Shown: in pieces, positions 1 through 7,372 of the stretch
How positions within the stretch are numbered: the first letter of the stretch is position 1
Layout: each line of letters begins with the position of its first letter
DNA from: an uncultured Opitutia bacterium
GTDB taxonomy: Bacteria > Verrucomicrobiota > Verrucomicrobiia > Opitutales > UBA953
NCBI GenBank assembly: GCA_937875975.1
Contig: CALEEU010000180.1
Span: 1-27,817 of the forward strand
Direction: 5' to 3'
Length of the DNA: 27,817 nt
Translations under genes and position numbers: made by a program
The notes under the pieces: model-generated
What the model saw: only the letters and a program-made list of their open reading frames with translations
Told to the model about the DNA's origin: nothing
Databases searched by the model: none

Positions 1-104
1 CCCGGACGCCGGCGCGCACCCATGACCCGCTCGATGAAGTAGAAGACCAGGCCCAACAACAGGAGTCCCAGCAGGTGCTTGACCGTGTGAGCCTGAATTA
101 CCAT
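1..104 (-). CDS. Partial membrane protein, 5' end only (runs off left edge)
   Basis: An open frame starts with ATG at 104 and continues through the left edge without a stop. It begins only 9 nt after the stop codon of the DUF1080 gene on the same strand, so co-transcription is likely. The 34 visible residues hold one hydrophobic segment (about residues 11-24, rich in Leu, Val, Phe and Tyr) followed by an Arg-rich stretch (ARRRP), the pattern of a first transmembrane helix with a cytoplasmic positive flank. The family cannot be recognised from this fragment. Confidence 0.45.
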   Translation of the reverse strand, partial: MVIQAHTVKHLLGLLLLGLVFYFIERVMGARRRP

Positions 105-113
105 CGGGAAGGC

Positions 114-911
114 TTACTTCTTCTCGACGATCCACATATTGCGGAACTCGACGGCGTCGCCGTGCCACTGCAGGCCGAGCGGGAGCTTGTCCGCATGCTT
201 CACGTAAGGGGGATTCTTCTTATGGCTGCTCGGGCCAATGTATTCGATGCCGTCCTGCACCTTGACGCCGTTCATCACGACGGTGATGCGCGTCTTGCTG
301 GCGACAGTGCCGTCGGCGTTGAAGCGCGGCGCGGTGAATTCGATATCGTAGCTGTTCCAGCTGCGGGATGGCAGACAGGCGTTGAAGGCGGGCGGCTGCT
401 GGCCGTAGATCGCGGCCGTCATGCCGTCGGCGTAAGTCTCGGTCTTGGAGCAATCGAGGACCTGGAGCTCGTAGGTCTTCATGAAGAAGATGCCGCTGTT
501 CGAATTACCCTGACTCTTTTTCTTGGGGTCGGTGTCGTAACCAGCGGCGGAGCGCCATTCGACGTGCAAGGTGACGTCGCCAAAGGTGCGCCGGGTGCGG
601 ATGCTGTTACTGCGGGCGATCATCACGCCGTCCTTGATCTCCCAGGTCACCGGGGTCTTGAGCTTCGCGTTCGGGACGGCATCCGCCACCCACTCATTGG
701 CCGAGTCGGCACCGCCGACGAGCACGATGGCGCCGGCCGGGGCGGCGGCCTCGTTGCACTTGAGCTTGGAAGCCTCGGCACGGGGCGGCTGCGGGCGCGC
801 GGAGTCATGCACGCGCCACTGGGTGCCCGGGATGAAAGGGGTGTCGGTATAGCCTTCGGCGGCGACCAGGCCGCTGGCGGCCACAAGGGAGAGGAAGGAA
901 GCGAGGCGCAT
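114..911 (-). CDS. Secreted DUF1080 protein (3-keto-disaccharide hydrolase family)
   Basis: Predicted 265-aa secreted protein. I chose ATG at 911 because it gives a clean signal peptide (MRLASFLSLVAASGLVAAEG, cleavage near residues 18-20). The longer open frame upstream is Pro/Tyr-rich translation of intergenic repeats. The mature part has the DUF1080 (PF06439) pattern in order: a TWEIKDGVMIAR segment, FGDVTLHVEWR, GNSNSGIFF, YELQVLD, AAIYGQQPPAFNA, SWNSYDIEFTAPRF, VVMNGVKVQDG and a C-terminal AVEFRNMWI. The family folds as a concanavalin-like beta sandwich and includes hydrolases of 3-keto-glycosides, probably acting in the periplasm or outside. Members are abundant in Verrucomicrobiota and Planctomycetota. 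The exact substrate cannot be read from sequence. No Shine-Dalgarno motif precedes the start. Confidence 0.85.
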   Translation of the reverse strand: MRLASFLSLVAASGLVAAEGYTDTPFIPGTQWRVHDSARPQPPRAEASKLKCNEAAAPAGAIVLVGGADSANEWVADAVPNAKLKTPVTWEIKDGVMIARSNSIRTRRTFGDVTLHVEWRSAAGYDTDPKKKSQGNSNSGIFFMKTYELQVLDCSKTETYADGMTAAIYGQQPPAFNACLPSRSWNSYDIEFTAPRFNADGTVASKTRITVVMNGVKVQDGIEYIGPSSHKKNPPYVKHADKLPLGLQWHGDAVEFRNMWIVEKK

Positions 912-1172
912 GGTGGGTGGGGTGGAGACAGGTTGAAGGTACGGAGGTTCAACGGAAAGGGGAAATCTGCTCAAGGGGTAGGGGTAGGGGCCGGGGTAGG
1001 GGTAGTCGATCCAGCCACCCGCCACCCGTGGCCGCCACCTGCCACCCGAAGCGACACCCCCTGCCCCCACCCCTAAATTAGCCTATTTTACCCCCTTTCC
1101 ATCCCTACCCCTACCCCTGCCCCACCCCCTATTCCATTGCCCTACCCTGCCCAATTCTCCAACTTACGGCCC
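912..1172. repeat. Divergent intergenic region with facing G-rich and C-rich repeat arms
   Basis: This 261-bp region separates the DUF1080 and accA starts. The left arm (975-1005) has four to five GGGG tracts spaced by TA or CC on the plus strand. The right arm (1103-1128) is its approximate inverse, with CCCC tracts spaced by TA or TG. Between them lies a second tandem repeat of a CCACCCG-like 7-mer (about 1012-1048). Each arm satisfies the G-quadruplex pattern, on opposite strands. No clear sigma-70 promoter was found, although promoters for both flanking genes must lie here or nearby. Confidence 0.75.
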
Positions 1173-2141
1173 ATGTCCGCGCCCAAGGCCCGCTTCACCC
1201 TCGAATTTGAAAAGCCCCTCCGGGAGCTCGAGGACAAGATCAATTCCCTCCGGGCCTCCTCCGAGTCCGCCGGGATGGACGTCGCCAAAGAGGTCAAGTC
1301 CCTCGAGGTCAAGATGGAGCAGACCCGCCGCGAGGTCTACGGCAACCTGAACCCCTGGCAGCGCGTCCAGCTGGCCCGCCACCCCCGCCGCCCCTACTCC
1401 CTGGACTACATCGGGATGCTGTTCGACGACTTCCAGGAGTTGCATGGCGACCGTCTCTACATGGACGACGAGTCCATCGTCGGCGGTACCGCTTTCTTCG
1501 AAGGACGTCCGGTCATGGTCCTCGGCCAGCAGAAGGGCCGCGACACGAAGGAGAACCTCCGCCGTAACTTCGGCTGCCCGAATCCCGAAGGTTACCGCAA
1601 GGCCCTTCGCCTGATGAAGATGGCCCACACCTTCGGTCTCCCGATCATCACCCTCGTCGACACCCCCGGAGCCTTCCCGGGCATCGGCTCCGAAGAGCGC
1701 CACGTCGCCGAAGCCATCGCCGTCAATCTCCGCGAGATGAGCCAGTTCGGCGTGCCGATCATCACCTTCGTCATCGGCGAAGGCGGTTCTGGCGGCGCCC
1801 TCGGCATCGCCGTCTCGAACAAAGTCTACATCCTCGAGAACGCCTACTACTCCGTCATCTCGCCCGAAGGTTGCGCGGCCATCCTCTTCAAGGATCGCGC
1901 CCATGCCCCGAAGGCCGCCGAAGCCCTGCGCCTCGACGCCCCGAATCTCCTCAAGCTCGGCGTCGTCGACGGCGTCGTCAAGGAACCGCTCGGCGGCGCC
2001 CAGGAAGATCCGGCCGCCACCGGCTCCGCCATCCGCAAGACCCTCCGCGATTCGCTCGCCGACCTCGCGAAGGCCTCGCCCGAAAAGCTCATCGCGATGC
2101 GTTACGCCAAGTTCCGCGCCATGGGCGTCTTCTCGGAGTAA
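1173..2141 (+). CDS. accA: Acetyl-CoA carboxylase carboxyltransferase subunit alpha
   Basis: Carboxyltransferase alpha subunit of acetyl-CoA carboxylase. With AccD it moves the carboxyl group from carboxybiotin on AccB to acetyl-CoA, giving malonyl-CoA, the committed step of fatty acid synthesis in the cytoplasm. The product is 322 aa (E. coli AccA is about 319 aa). It starts with the typical LEFEKPLRELEDKI N-terminal helix, then HGDRLY, GQQKGRDTKEN, NFGCPNPEGYRKALRLM, LVDTPGAFPG and the crotonase-like oxyanion/biotin-site glycine loop GEGGSGGA (residues 202-209), followed by SVISPEGCAAILF. I chose ATG 1173 because family homology begins directly after it; an in-frame ATG at 1137 would add only repeat-derived residues. 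No Shine-Dalgarno sequence is visible. accB, accC and accD are not in this window, so the gene stands alone. Confidence 0.97.
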   Translation: MSAPKARFTLEFEKPLRELEDKINSLRASSESAGMDVAKEVKSLEVKMEQTRREVYGNLNPWQRVQLARHPRRPYSLDYIGMLFDDFQELHGDRLYMDDESIVGGTAFFEGRPVMVLGQQKGRDTKENLRRNFGCPNPEGYRKALRLMKMAHTFGLPIITLVDTPGAFPGIGSEERHVAEAIAVNLREMSQFGVPIITFVIGEGGSGGALGIAVSNKVYILENAYYSVISPEGCAAILFKDRAHAPKAAEALRLDAPNLLKLGVVDGVVKEPLGGAQEDPAATGSAIRKTLRDSLADLAKASPEKLIAMRYAKFRAMGVFSE

Positions 2142-2155
2142 GCCCGCCGGCCAGA

Positions 2156-2195
2156 CCAAAGAAAAGGGGCGCCGAACGGCGCCCCTTTTCCTTGG
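2156..2195. terminator. Bidirectional rho-independent terminator
   Basis: A perfect GGGGCGCC/GGCGCCCC stem with a GAAC loop (core 2166-2185) has four A on its left and four T on its right, so it works as an intrinsic terminator in either direction. Pairing extends outward with one mismatch to 2156-2195. It lies between the convergent accA stop (2141) and the end of the pseudopilin operon (2212). Confidence 0.9.
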
Positions 2196-2211
2196 TTCAT
2201 TGACGGCCCTC

Positions 2212-3498
2212 TCAACCGCCGTTGGCCAGCACCCGGACATAGCGGGTGAAGTTACGTCCATGCTGGTAGACGATGCGCTTGAAGGCGGCAGTATCGGCCA
2301 AGGTCGACTGATTGTTCAGCTGCTGGAGACCGCGCAGTTCCTTCGAGCCTTCGGGCGTCAGGATGGTGATCGAGATTTCCACGCCGCGGATGGTATAAGG
2401 CATATAAGGCAATGGGGCCACGTTGACCGTGGGGCCGGGATTAAGGATGTCCGGATACATGCGGTTGGAGAAGACTCGCAGGCGACCGAAATAGTAATCC
2501 TTGGGATGGATCTGGCCCGCAGCGGGCATCGCCACCGCTGCCGGGAGACCAGTCGGAGCGTAGCGCAGGCCGGCGGCCGGAGTCGTGCTGGCGGCGGTAG
2601 CGGACTTGAAGACGACGCCATAGCCGCCAATATTCGGATTGGAGTTGTACTTCTGCGCCTCGCCCAAGGTCGCCGGAATCACGGGACGAAGGGCCGAATC
2701 GACGCGTGCCAGGGGATCACGCAGCGCCGGGGCGGTCGAGGCAGAAGGAAGCGAAGAACTGCACCAGAGCACCATGTTCATCGCCACGACATTCGCACCG
2801 ATGAAGTTCTGCTCGTCCAAGGTCCAGCAATTCGGCGTGCTATCGATCAGCGTCTTGCTCTTAGGGCCGGAAGCACCGGTGAGCGGGGCGAACTCGGAGA
2901 TGGTGCGGCTCGCGGACCAATAATCCCAGGGGGTCTTCATCGTCGACGCGACGGGCCCGTCGAGAATGATCGGCAAGGCTTCCTTGAAGGTGTTCTCGGA
3001 GTCGACGACCGTACGGTAGACGCCGTAGATCTGCTGGATCTTCTCGCCCGGCATATCGAACGGCGAGCGGTGTCCGATACGGTAAGCCACCGCACAGACA
3101 TCGCCGCGCACTTGGCGACGCGAAGTCGCGTCGGCGTTCCACCGCGGCCGGTCCAACGGAGCCGAGAAGAGCATGATGATGGGCTGGTCTACCTTATGGA
3201 TATTGCCCACGGCCGCCGGCGCCGAGGCCGGAGCGCCCGCTCCGCCAGGAATGATGACTTCCATCCAGCATCGCCCGTCGGAACGAAGCGAGGCGGTGGA
3301 GAAGTCGTTCTCCATGGCATCAAGGACGCCACGGGCTTCCGACTGGCTGGAGAGATCGGCGACCGCACGGTCGTAGACGCGCAGCGTATCGGAAGCGATG
3401 GAGACCACCGTCAACACGATGACCACCATGATGACGGTGGAGAGCAGGACCTCCAGGAGCGTGAAGCCGGCGCGGAGCTTGCGGGAGAGGGTTTTCAT
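2212..3498 (-). CDS. Prepilin-type protein, Verru_Chthon cassette protein C-like
   Basis: This 428-aa protein has a class III prepilin leader: basic MKTLSRKLRAG, cleavage after Gly11, then FTLLEVLL with Glu at +5 and a single hydrophobic helix (about residues 12-32). The region DTLRVYDRAVADLSSQSEARGVLDAMENDF is the amphipathic helix typical of PulJ/PilW-like minor pseudopilins. The long C-terminal part, without cysteine-rich repeats, matches my recollection of the Verru_Chthon cassette protein C family (TIGR02599). Last gene of a four-gene operon; its ATG overlaps the preceding stop by 4 nt (ATGA). It is likely cleaved and methylated by a PilD-type peptidase and assembled at the inner membrane. 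The role of this family is not known; assignment to type C is an inference from order and sequence pattern. Confidence 0.75.
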   Translation of the reverse strand: MKTLSRKLRAGFTLLEVLLSTVIMVVIVLTVVSIASDTLRVYDRAVADLSSQSEARGVLDAMENDFSTASLRSDGRCWMEVIIPGGAGAPASAPAAVGNIHKVDQPIIMLFSAPLDRPRWNADATSRRQVRGDVCAVAYRIGHRSPFDMPGEKIQQIYGVYRTVVDSENTFKEALPIILDGPVASTMKTPWDYWSASRTISEFAPLTGASGPKSKTLIDSTPNCWTLDEQNFIGANVVAMNMVLWCSSSLPSASTAPALRDPLARVDSALRPVIPATLGEAQKYNSNPNIGGYGVVFKSATAASTTPAAGLRYAPTGLPAAVAMPAAGQIHPKDYYFGRLRVFSNRMYPDILNPGPTVNVAPLPYMPYTIRGVEISITILTPEGSKELRGLQQLNNQSTLADTAAFKRIVYQHGRNFTRYVRVLANGG

Positions 3499-4286
3499 CG
3501 GCTGATGACGATATTCTGGACGAGGATGGGGGCGCTACCGGGGTTCTTGAAGATGTTGAAATCCGTGTAGTCGTGGGGGAAGAACTCCGCCACGACGGGC
3601 AGGTAGGCCAGGGCGTAATCCGAAGGCTCGGGCGGCAGGTCGGTCGTGCCGGGGACGTACTTGATCGCGGGGTCGGGTTCGCCGTTGGCGTTGATTTGGA
3701 CGCGCTGGCCATTGAGCAACTTGGAGAGCGTCAGGCGCACGCGCATCGGGGTGCCGATGACGTTTCGCGCCGAAGCGCCCATCGCCGTGAAATTCTTGCC
3801 GTTACCGTCCGCGGAGGCCACCTCCATGATCGATGGATTGGAGGAGAGCGCGTACACCGCGCCGTTGAAGTCGACGGTCGCCGTCACGATCTTGCGCTCA
3901 TAGACGTAGAGCCAGACGGCCGCATCGGTGTTCTTCGCGCCGCGAAGGAGACGATAGGCGAGGTCGAAGTTGGAGGCCGGCTGGGCGATCGGAGAGGGAT
4001 CGAGCGCCGGGATACCCACCTGCAGGTAAGTCGAGTTGGCCGCCATTCCCGTGGTGTCGCCAGCCTGATGATAGATGATCGAACGAGGATTATCCAAGGC
4101 GGCCACCAAACGGGTGACGCCCGAAAGCGCCCGGTTGGTCTGCATGATGTCGTCGACCTGCTGGAAGGTGGAACCAAGGATGCCGACGAGCGACAAGATC
4201 GCGACGCCGACGATGCCAATCGCGAGGGTGACCTCGACGAGGGAGAAACCCCGGCGGGCGGACGTTGAGCTGGGAGGGGGGATCAT
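3495..4286 (-). CDS. Prepilin-type protein, Verru_Chthon cassette protein B-like
   Basis: The 263-aa product starts at ATG 4286, 10 nt after the preceding stop. A start at 4325 would overlap the upstream gene by 29 nt and lengthen the leader to about 26 residues, so it is less likely. The leader MIPPPSSTSARRG is followed by FSLVEVTLAIGIVGVAILSL (Glu at +5, hydrophobic N-terminal helix), the GspI/PilV-like pattern. The sequence continues with a helix containing FQQVDDIMQTNRALSGVTRLV and then a beta-rich globular domain. The VEVTLAIGIV start and the next-door C-like and D-like partners suggest the Verru_Chthon cassette protein B family (TIGR02598). It is probably a minor pseudopilin; no substrate or partner outside the operon is visible. 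Confidence 0.72.
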   Translation of the reverse strand: MIPPPSSTSARRGFSLVEVTLAIGIVGVAILSLVGILGSTFQQVDDIMQTNRALSGVTRLVAALDNPRSIIYHQAGDTTGMAANSTYLQVGIPALDPSPIAQPASNFDLAYRLLRGAKNTDAAVWLYVYERKIVTATVDFNGAVYALSSNPSIMEVASADGNGKNFTAMGASARNVIGTPMRVRLTLSKLLNGQRVQINANGEPDPAIKYVPGTTDLPPEPSDYALAYLPVVAEFFPHDYTDFNIFKNPGSAPILVQNIVISR

Positions 4287-4296
4287 CTGAGGGAAA

Positions 4297-5130
4297 TTAC
4301 TTGGCGGTATCCATCTCGCCGGCATCGAGCGTCATCGAGATATCGCCGTTCGGACGGAGGGAGATCGCCGCGAACTGGGTCTCGCTGGAGACATCGATCG
4401 CAGCCTTCCCCGCTCCGGTGTTCCGGGCGGTGGCGAGGGCGAGCACCAGCAAGGTGCGGCCGAGGTGATTGGAAGCACCCGTTCCCTGCAGCTCGACATA
4501 ATACCATGTCTTCGGGTTGAAGTCGGCGCCGATGGCGACCAAGGACGTCGGCTGGGTCACCGGCGCGTACTTCATCGTCGGCGGGCTGGAAGTCGGCGAA
4601 TCCAGCGGGGCCTTGTTGGCAATATTATCCGCGACCTGGCCGATGACGCTCCGCCGGGTACCGGCGGCGACGGAAAGACTCATGGTCGTGGCGGTGTCCG
4701 TGGCCGGCGGAACGAAGACGACTCCCTTGGGCAGGAGCTGAGGGGGCTCGGGAGAGAACCACTCGTAAGGAGTGACCGTGGTGTCGGTGATCGCGGCAGG
4801 GTCGCGGCCGCCCAGTTTCGCGGCGCTGACGCCCCCGACGACCAGCACCACCTGGCGCAGATGGTTTAACTCGTCATCGGGATCGTTGAGAATGAGGAGG
4901 CGGTAGCGGGTGGCGTAACTGACGCCGCCCACACCAGGCCCACGGTTCATCAATGCCATCGCCCGAAGCGTCCGCAGGGAGGAGCCGACCACGCGCTGCC
5001 CGGCGGCCAGGCCGCCGCCGTCGCCTGGCGAGAGGCCAAGGAACAAAGAGGAGATGAGCAGGATGATCGTGATGACCACCAGCAGCTCGACCAACGTGAA
5101 GCCCTTGCGAGCTAAAGAGCGGACGGTCAT
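4297..5130 (-). CDS. Prepilin-type protein, Verru_Chthon cassette protein D-like
   Basis: This 277-aa protein has the prepilin leader MTVRSLARKG cut before FTLVELLVVITIILLISSLF (Glu at +5). A following helix with AAGQRVVGSSLRTLRAMALMNRG recalls the GspH/FimT minor pseudopilins and the Verru_Chthon cassette protein D family (TIGR02596). The C-terminal domain is beta-rich and ends with SLRPNGDISMTLD, close to the motif seen near the end of GspH-like proteins. Its ATG shares one base with the preceding stop (TAATG), which implies translational coupling. Family D is my best match, but only by pattern. Confidence 0.75.
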   Translation of the reverse strand: MTVRSLARKGFTLVELLVVITIILLISSLFLGLSPGDGGGLAAGQRVVGSSLRTLRAMALMNRGPGVGGVSYATRYRLLILNDPDDELNHLRQVVLVVGGVSAAKLGGRDPAAITDTTVTPYEWFSPEPPQLLPKGVVFVPPATDTATTMSLSVAAGTRRSVIGQVADNIANKAPLDSPTSSPPTMKYAPVTQPTSLVAIGADFNPKTWYYVELQGTGASNHLGRTLLVLALATARNTGAGKAAIDVSSETQFAAISLRPNGDISMTLDAGEMDTAK

Positions 5131-5792
5131 TATTGGATGGCGAGCACCTTCGCGAAGTCACCGGGGTCCACGCTGGTCTCGAGGTTGGAGAAATCGCCAA
5201 GGAGATCGGTGGTGTAGATGATCACCCGGGCGGGGATACCGCTGGTGCCCGTGATGGAACGAATATCTTCCGGCATGGAATCCTCCCCCCGAGGGACGAC
5301 GATATTACGGATGTTCGTGTTGTTATCGGTATCAAAGATGACGCGGATGTTGTAGTTGCCGAAGCGGTCCACCAGCAGGCTGGTGTTGGTCAGGTTGTCG
5401 GGATCATCGAAGTCGTCCTTACCGAAGGAACAGAACTCCTCGCCGTTACGATTCAGCAGTTTGCGGTCGGGAACGGCAAGGGCCGCGCCGGTCGGCTGAC
5501 GTCCCGAGAGCGCCTTCACGAATTTGAGGTTGGTCGCAGGATCTTCGAGCAGGTGTACGCTATCCTTCGTCGAGTCGTAGGCGGCGCCGATATTGGGATA
5601 GAAACCGTAAATCTGACGGTAGCGATTGATGCCGCCGGCCCACTGCGAAAAGGCGGTCGTCGCCGAGGACTGCTTGGCCTTCTTCCGGACCCCCTGGATG
5701 GCCGGGAATAAGGCGGCCGACATGATGCCAATGATGGCGATCACCGTCAGGAGTTCGATCAGGGTAAAACCGGCACGACGACGAGGAGTCAT
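5130..5792 (-). CDS. Prepilin-type pseudopilin, GspG/PilE-like (major-type)
   Basis: This 220-aa protein is the first gene of the pseudopilin operon. The short leader MTPRRRAG is cut before FTLIELLTVIAIIGIMSAALFPA, the canonical N-methylated pilin helix with Glu at +5. The next helix (VRKKAKQSSATTAFSQWAGGINRYRQIYGFYP) resembles GspG, where such a helix is followed by YGxYP. The C-terminal domain has DRFGNYNIRVIFDTDNNTNI, like the pseudopilin 'DPWGxPY' region, with acidic residues that could bind calcium. No secretion ATPase, secretin or GspF is present in this window, so assembly must use machinery encoded elsewhere. Confidence 0.85.
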   Translation of the reverse strand: MTPRRRAGFTLIELLTVIAIIGIMSAALFPAIQGVRKKAKQSSATTAFSQWAGGINRYRQIYGFYPNIGAAYDSTKDSVHLLEDPATNLKFVKALSGRQPTGAALAVPDRKLLNRNGEEFCSFGKDDFDDPDNLTNTSLLVDRFGNYNIRVIFDTDNNTNIRNIVVPRGEDSMPEDIRSITGTSGIPARVIIYTTDLLGDFSNLETSVDPGDFAKVLAIQ

Positions 5793-5822
5793 GGAAAATC
5801 GGGGTGGGATTGGGGAGTATCT

Positions 5823-5850
5823 ATTCTACAAGCCCTGCGGCCCGGTTGAA
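5823..5850 (-). promoter_or_regulatory. Candidate sigma-70-type promoter of the pseudopilin operon
   Basis: On the minus strand a TTCAAC -35-like hexamer (5850-5845) and a TAGAAT -10-like hexamer (5828-5823) are separated by 16 nt, about 30 nt upstream of the ATG at 5792. A TTGACT lies at 5857-5852 but is 23 nt from the -10, which is too far. This is a pattern match only. Confidence 0.35.
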
Positions 5851-5878
5851 CAGTCAAAAAGGCCCCTCCCCTCCCGGC

Positions 5879-7324
5879 TTAGCGGATGAAAACAAAGCAG
5901 GCCAGCGCCAGCAAAGTAGGCCCTAAGGCCCAAAGGGCCAGTTTCATCGGCGAAACCCCGTCGCCAAAATGACCGGCCAGAATCGACTGGCCAGCCGGAT
6001 TCGGCGCATTGGCGATCACCGTCATGCCTCCTCCGGCCAAGGCGCCCGAGAGGACCGAGTGACGGAGCGCGTCCGCGATCGGTCCGGAGACCGATAGTGC
6101 CGGAACCTGGGCCGCCAGATAGGTGATGGCCGCATTGTCGTTGAAAGCGGTGAGGAAGACCGAGACCGCCATCAAGGCCTTCTCATCGAGCCTCACCAAA
6201 ACCGGCGAGATCCACCATCCCTGCGTCCCCCCGAGCACGACCAGCCCCGCCAGGAAGAAACCGACCAAGAGCGGACCGCGCAGGCGAATCTGGTCCTGCC
6301 ACTGCGGCGTCGCCACGGTGAAAGCCAGGAACACCAGGAAACCGCCCACCATCAGGATGGGGTGATGCCCGGCGAGCATGGCGACCGTCCATACCATCAG
6401 CAGCAGGTGAACGGAAGTGACCCACGCGGGGATCGAAGCAGGCGAACCCTCGTCCGTGGAAGCGGTCGGGCGCAGGGACATCAGTTCCTTCCGGAACACC
6501 AGCAGGTAAGCCACGTTGGAAAGCAGGATCGAGGCGATGGCGGCCTCCCCGAACTGACGGAACACGTCCGCGCTGCTCCAACCCCACTTGGCCGCGACCA
6601 TCACGACCGGAGGCGCGGCGAAATTGGTCAAGGCGCCGCCGACCGAGACGTTGACGAACAGCAGGGCCAGCGTCGCGTACTTGAGCCGTTCGGACGGCTT
6701 CAGGGCGTAGAACTGGGTCGAGAGCAACAAGGCGCCGATCGTCATCGCGGCCGGCTCCGTGATCAACGAACCGAACAACGGGGGCAAGGTGAGGATGACG
6801 AACCAGCGCGCGACCGGCGTATCTCCCAGCAGGCGGGCGACGGCGCCGACAAAACGCGCGGCCAGGGCCATGATCGGCCGGGCGGAAGCCAAGGCCATGA
6901 TGACAAAGACGAAAAGGGGTTCGATGAACTTGGAAGGGCCGACCGGAGCCGACCCCGCTTGCACGGCCGCATAATCGCCCGACTCGACGTAGCGGCAGGC
7001 GAATTCCCAACCCTTGCCAGGCCAAGCGATGAGCAGTCCGAACAGCACGAAGGTCCAGATCCCGAACACCGCCTCCACCTCACCGAGCAGATGCAGCAAC
7101 GATGCCCGGAAATCCGAAGACTGCCCCCGTTCGTTGACGGGTACCCGGCCCGCCTTCACCGCCTCTTCATGGGTCGTCTCCAACCGATGCGCCGCGCGGG
7201 CGAACATCGGCGCCACGAACGCATGAACGATAGCGAGAGCGAACACGATGCTCGCGGCGAACAGGAAAGCGTCCTTCTCGACGACGGCGACCAGCTGCGG
7301 CCAGAGTTCGGGCTGAGGGGACAT
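5879..7324 (-). CDS. Putative Na+/H+ antiporter (Na_H_antiport_3 family)
   Basis: Integral inner-membrane protein of 481 aa with about 11-13 hydrophobic segments. It fits the 'putative Na+/H+ antiporter' family PF07399 in the ion-transporter superfamily. Visible conserved stretches are FVIMALASARPIM, GSLITEPAAMTIGALLLS, FVNVSVGGALTNFAAPPVVMVA, FLTAFNDNAAITYLAAQ and GGMTVIANAPNPAGQSIL. The charged or polar residues inside membrane segments (TEPA, NDNA, NAPNPAG) are the likely ion path. It would exchange Na+ for H+ and so help salt and pH homeostasis; the ion is inferred from the family name only. The ATG at 7324 is preceded by GGTGAGG, but very close. It sits 48 nt downstream of the efflux operon on the same strand, so read-through transcription is possible. 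Confidence 0.85.
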   Translation of the reverse strand: MSPQPELWPQLVAVVEKDAFLFAASIVFALAIVHAFVAPMFARAAHRLETTHEEAVKAGRVPVNERGQSSDFRASLLHLLGEVEAVFGIWTFVLFGLLIAWPGKGWEFACRYVESGDYAAVQAGSAPVGPSKFIEPLFVFVIMALASARPIMALAARFVGAVARLLGDTPVARWFVILTLPPLFGSLITEPAAMTIGALLLSTQFYALKPSERLKYATLALLFVNVSVGGALTNFAAPPVVMVAAKWGWSSADVFRQFGEAAIASILLSNVAYLLVFRKELMSLRPTASTDEGSPASIPAWVTSVHLLLMVWTVAMLAGHHPILMVGGFLVFLAFTVATPQWQDQIRLRGPLLVGFFLAGLVVLGGTQGWWISPVLVRLDEKALMAVSVFLTAFNDNAAITYLAAQVPALSVSGPIADALRHSVLSGALAGGGMTVIANAPNPAGQSILAGHFGDGVSPMKLALWALGPTLLALACFVFIR

Positions 7325-7372
7325 ACCTCACCGAAGCCCATCCGGAGCCGGTTGGCAATCCTAGCCGAACGT

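Noticed and set aside
1164..2261. A 365-codon open frame on the minus strand
   Set aside because: Antisense to accA and crossing the terminator; no motif.
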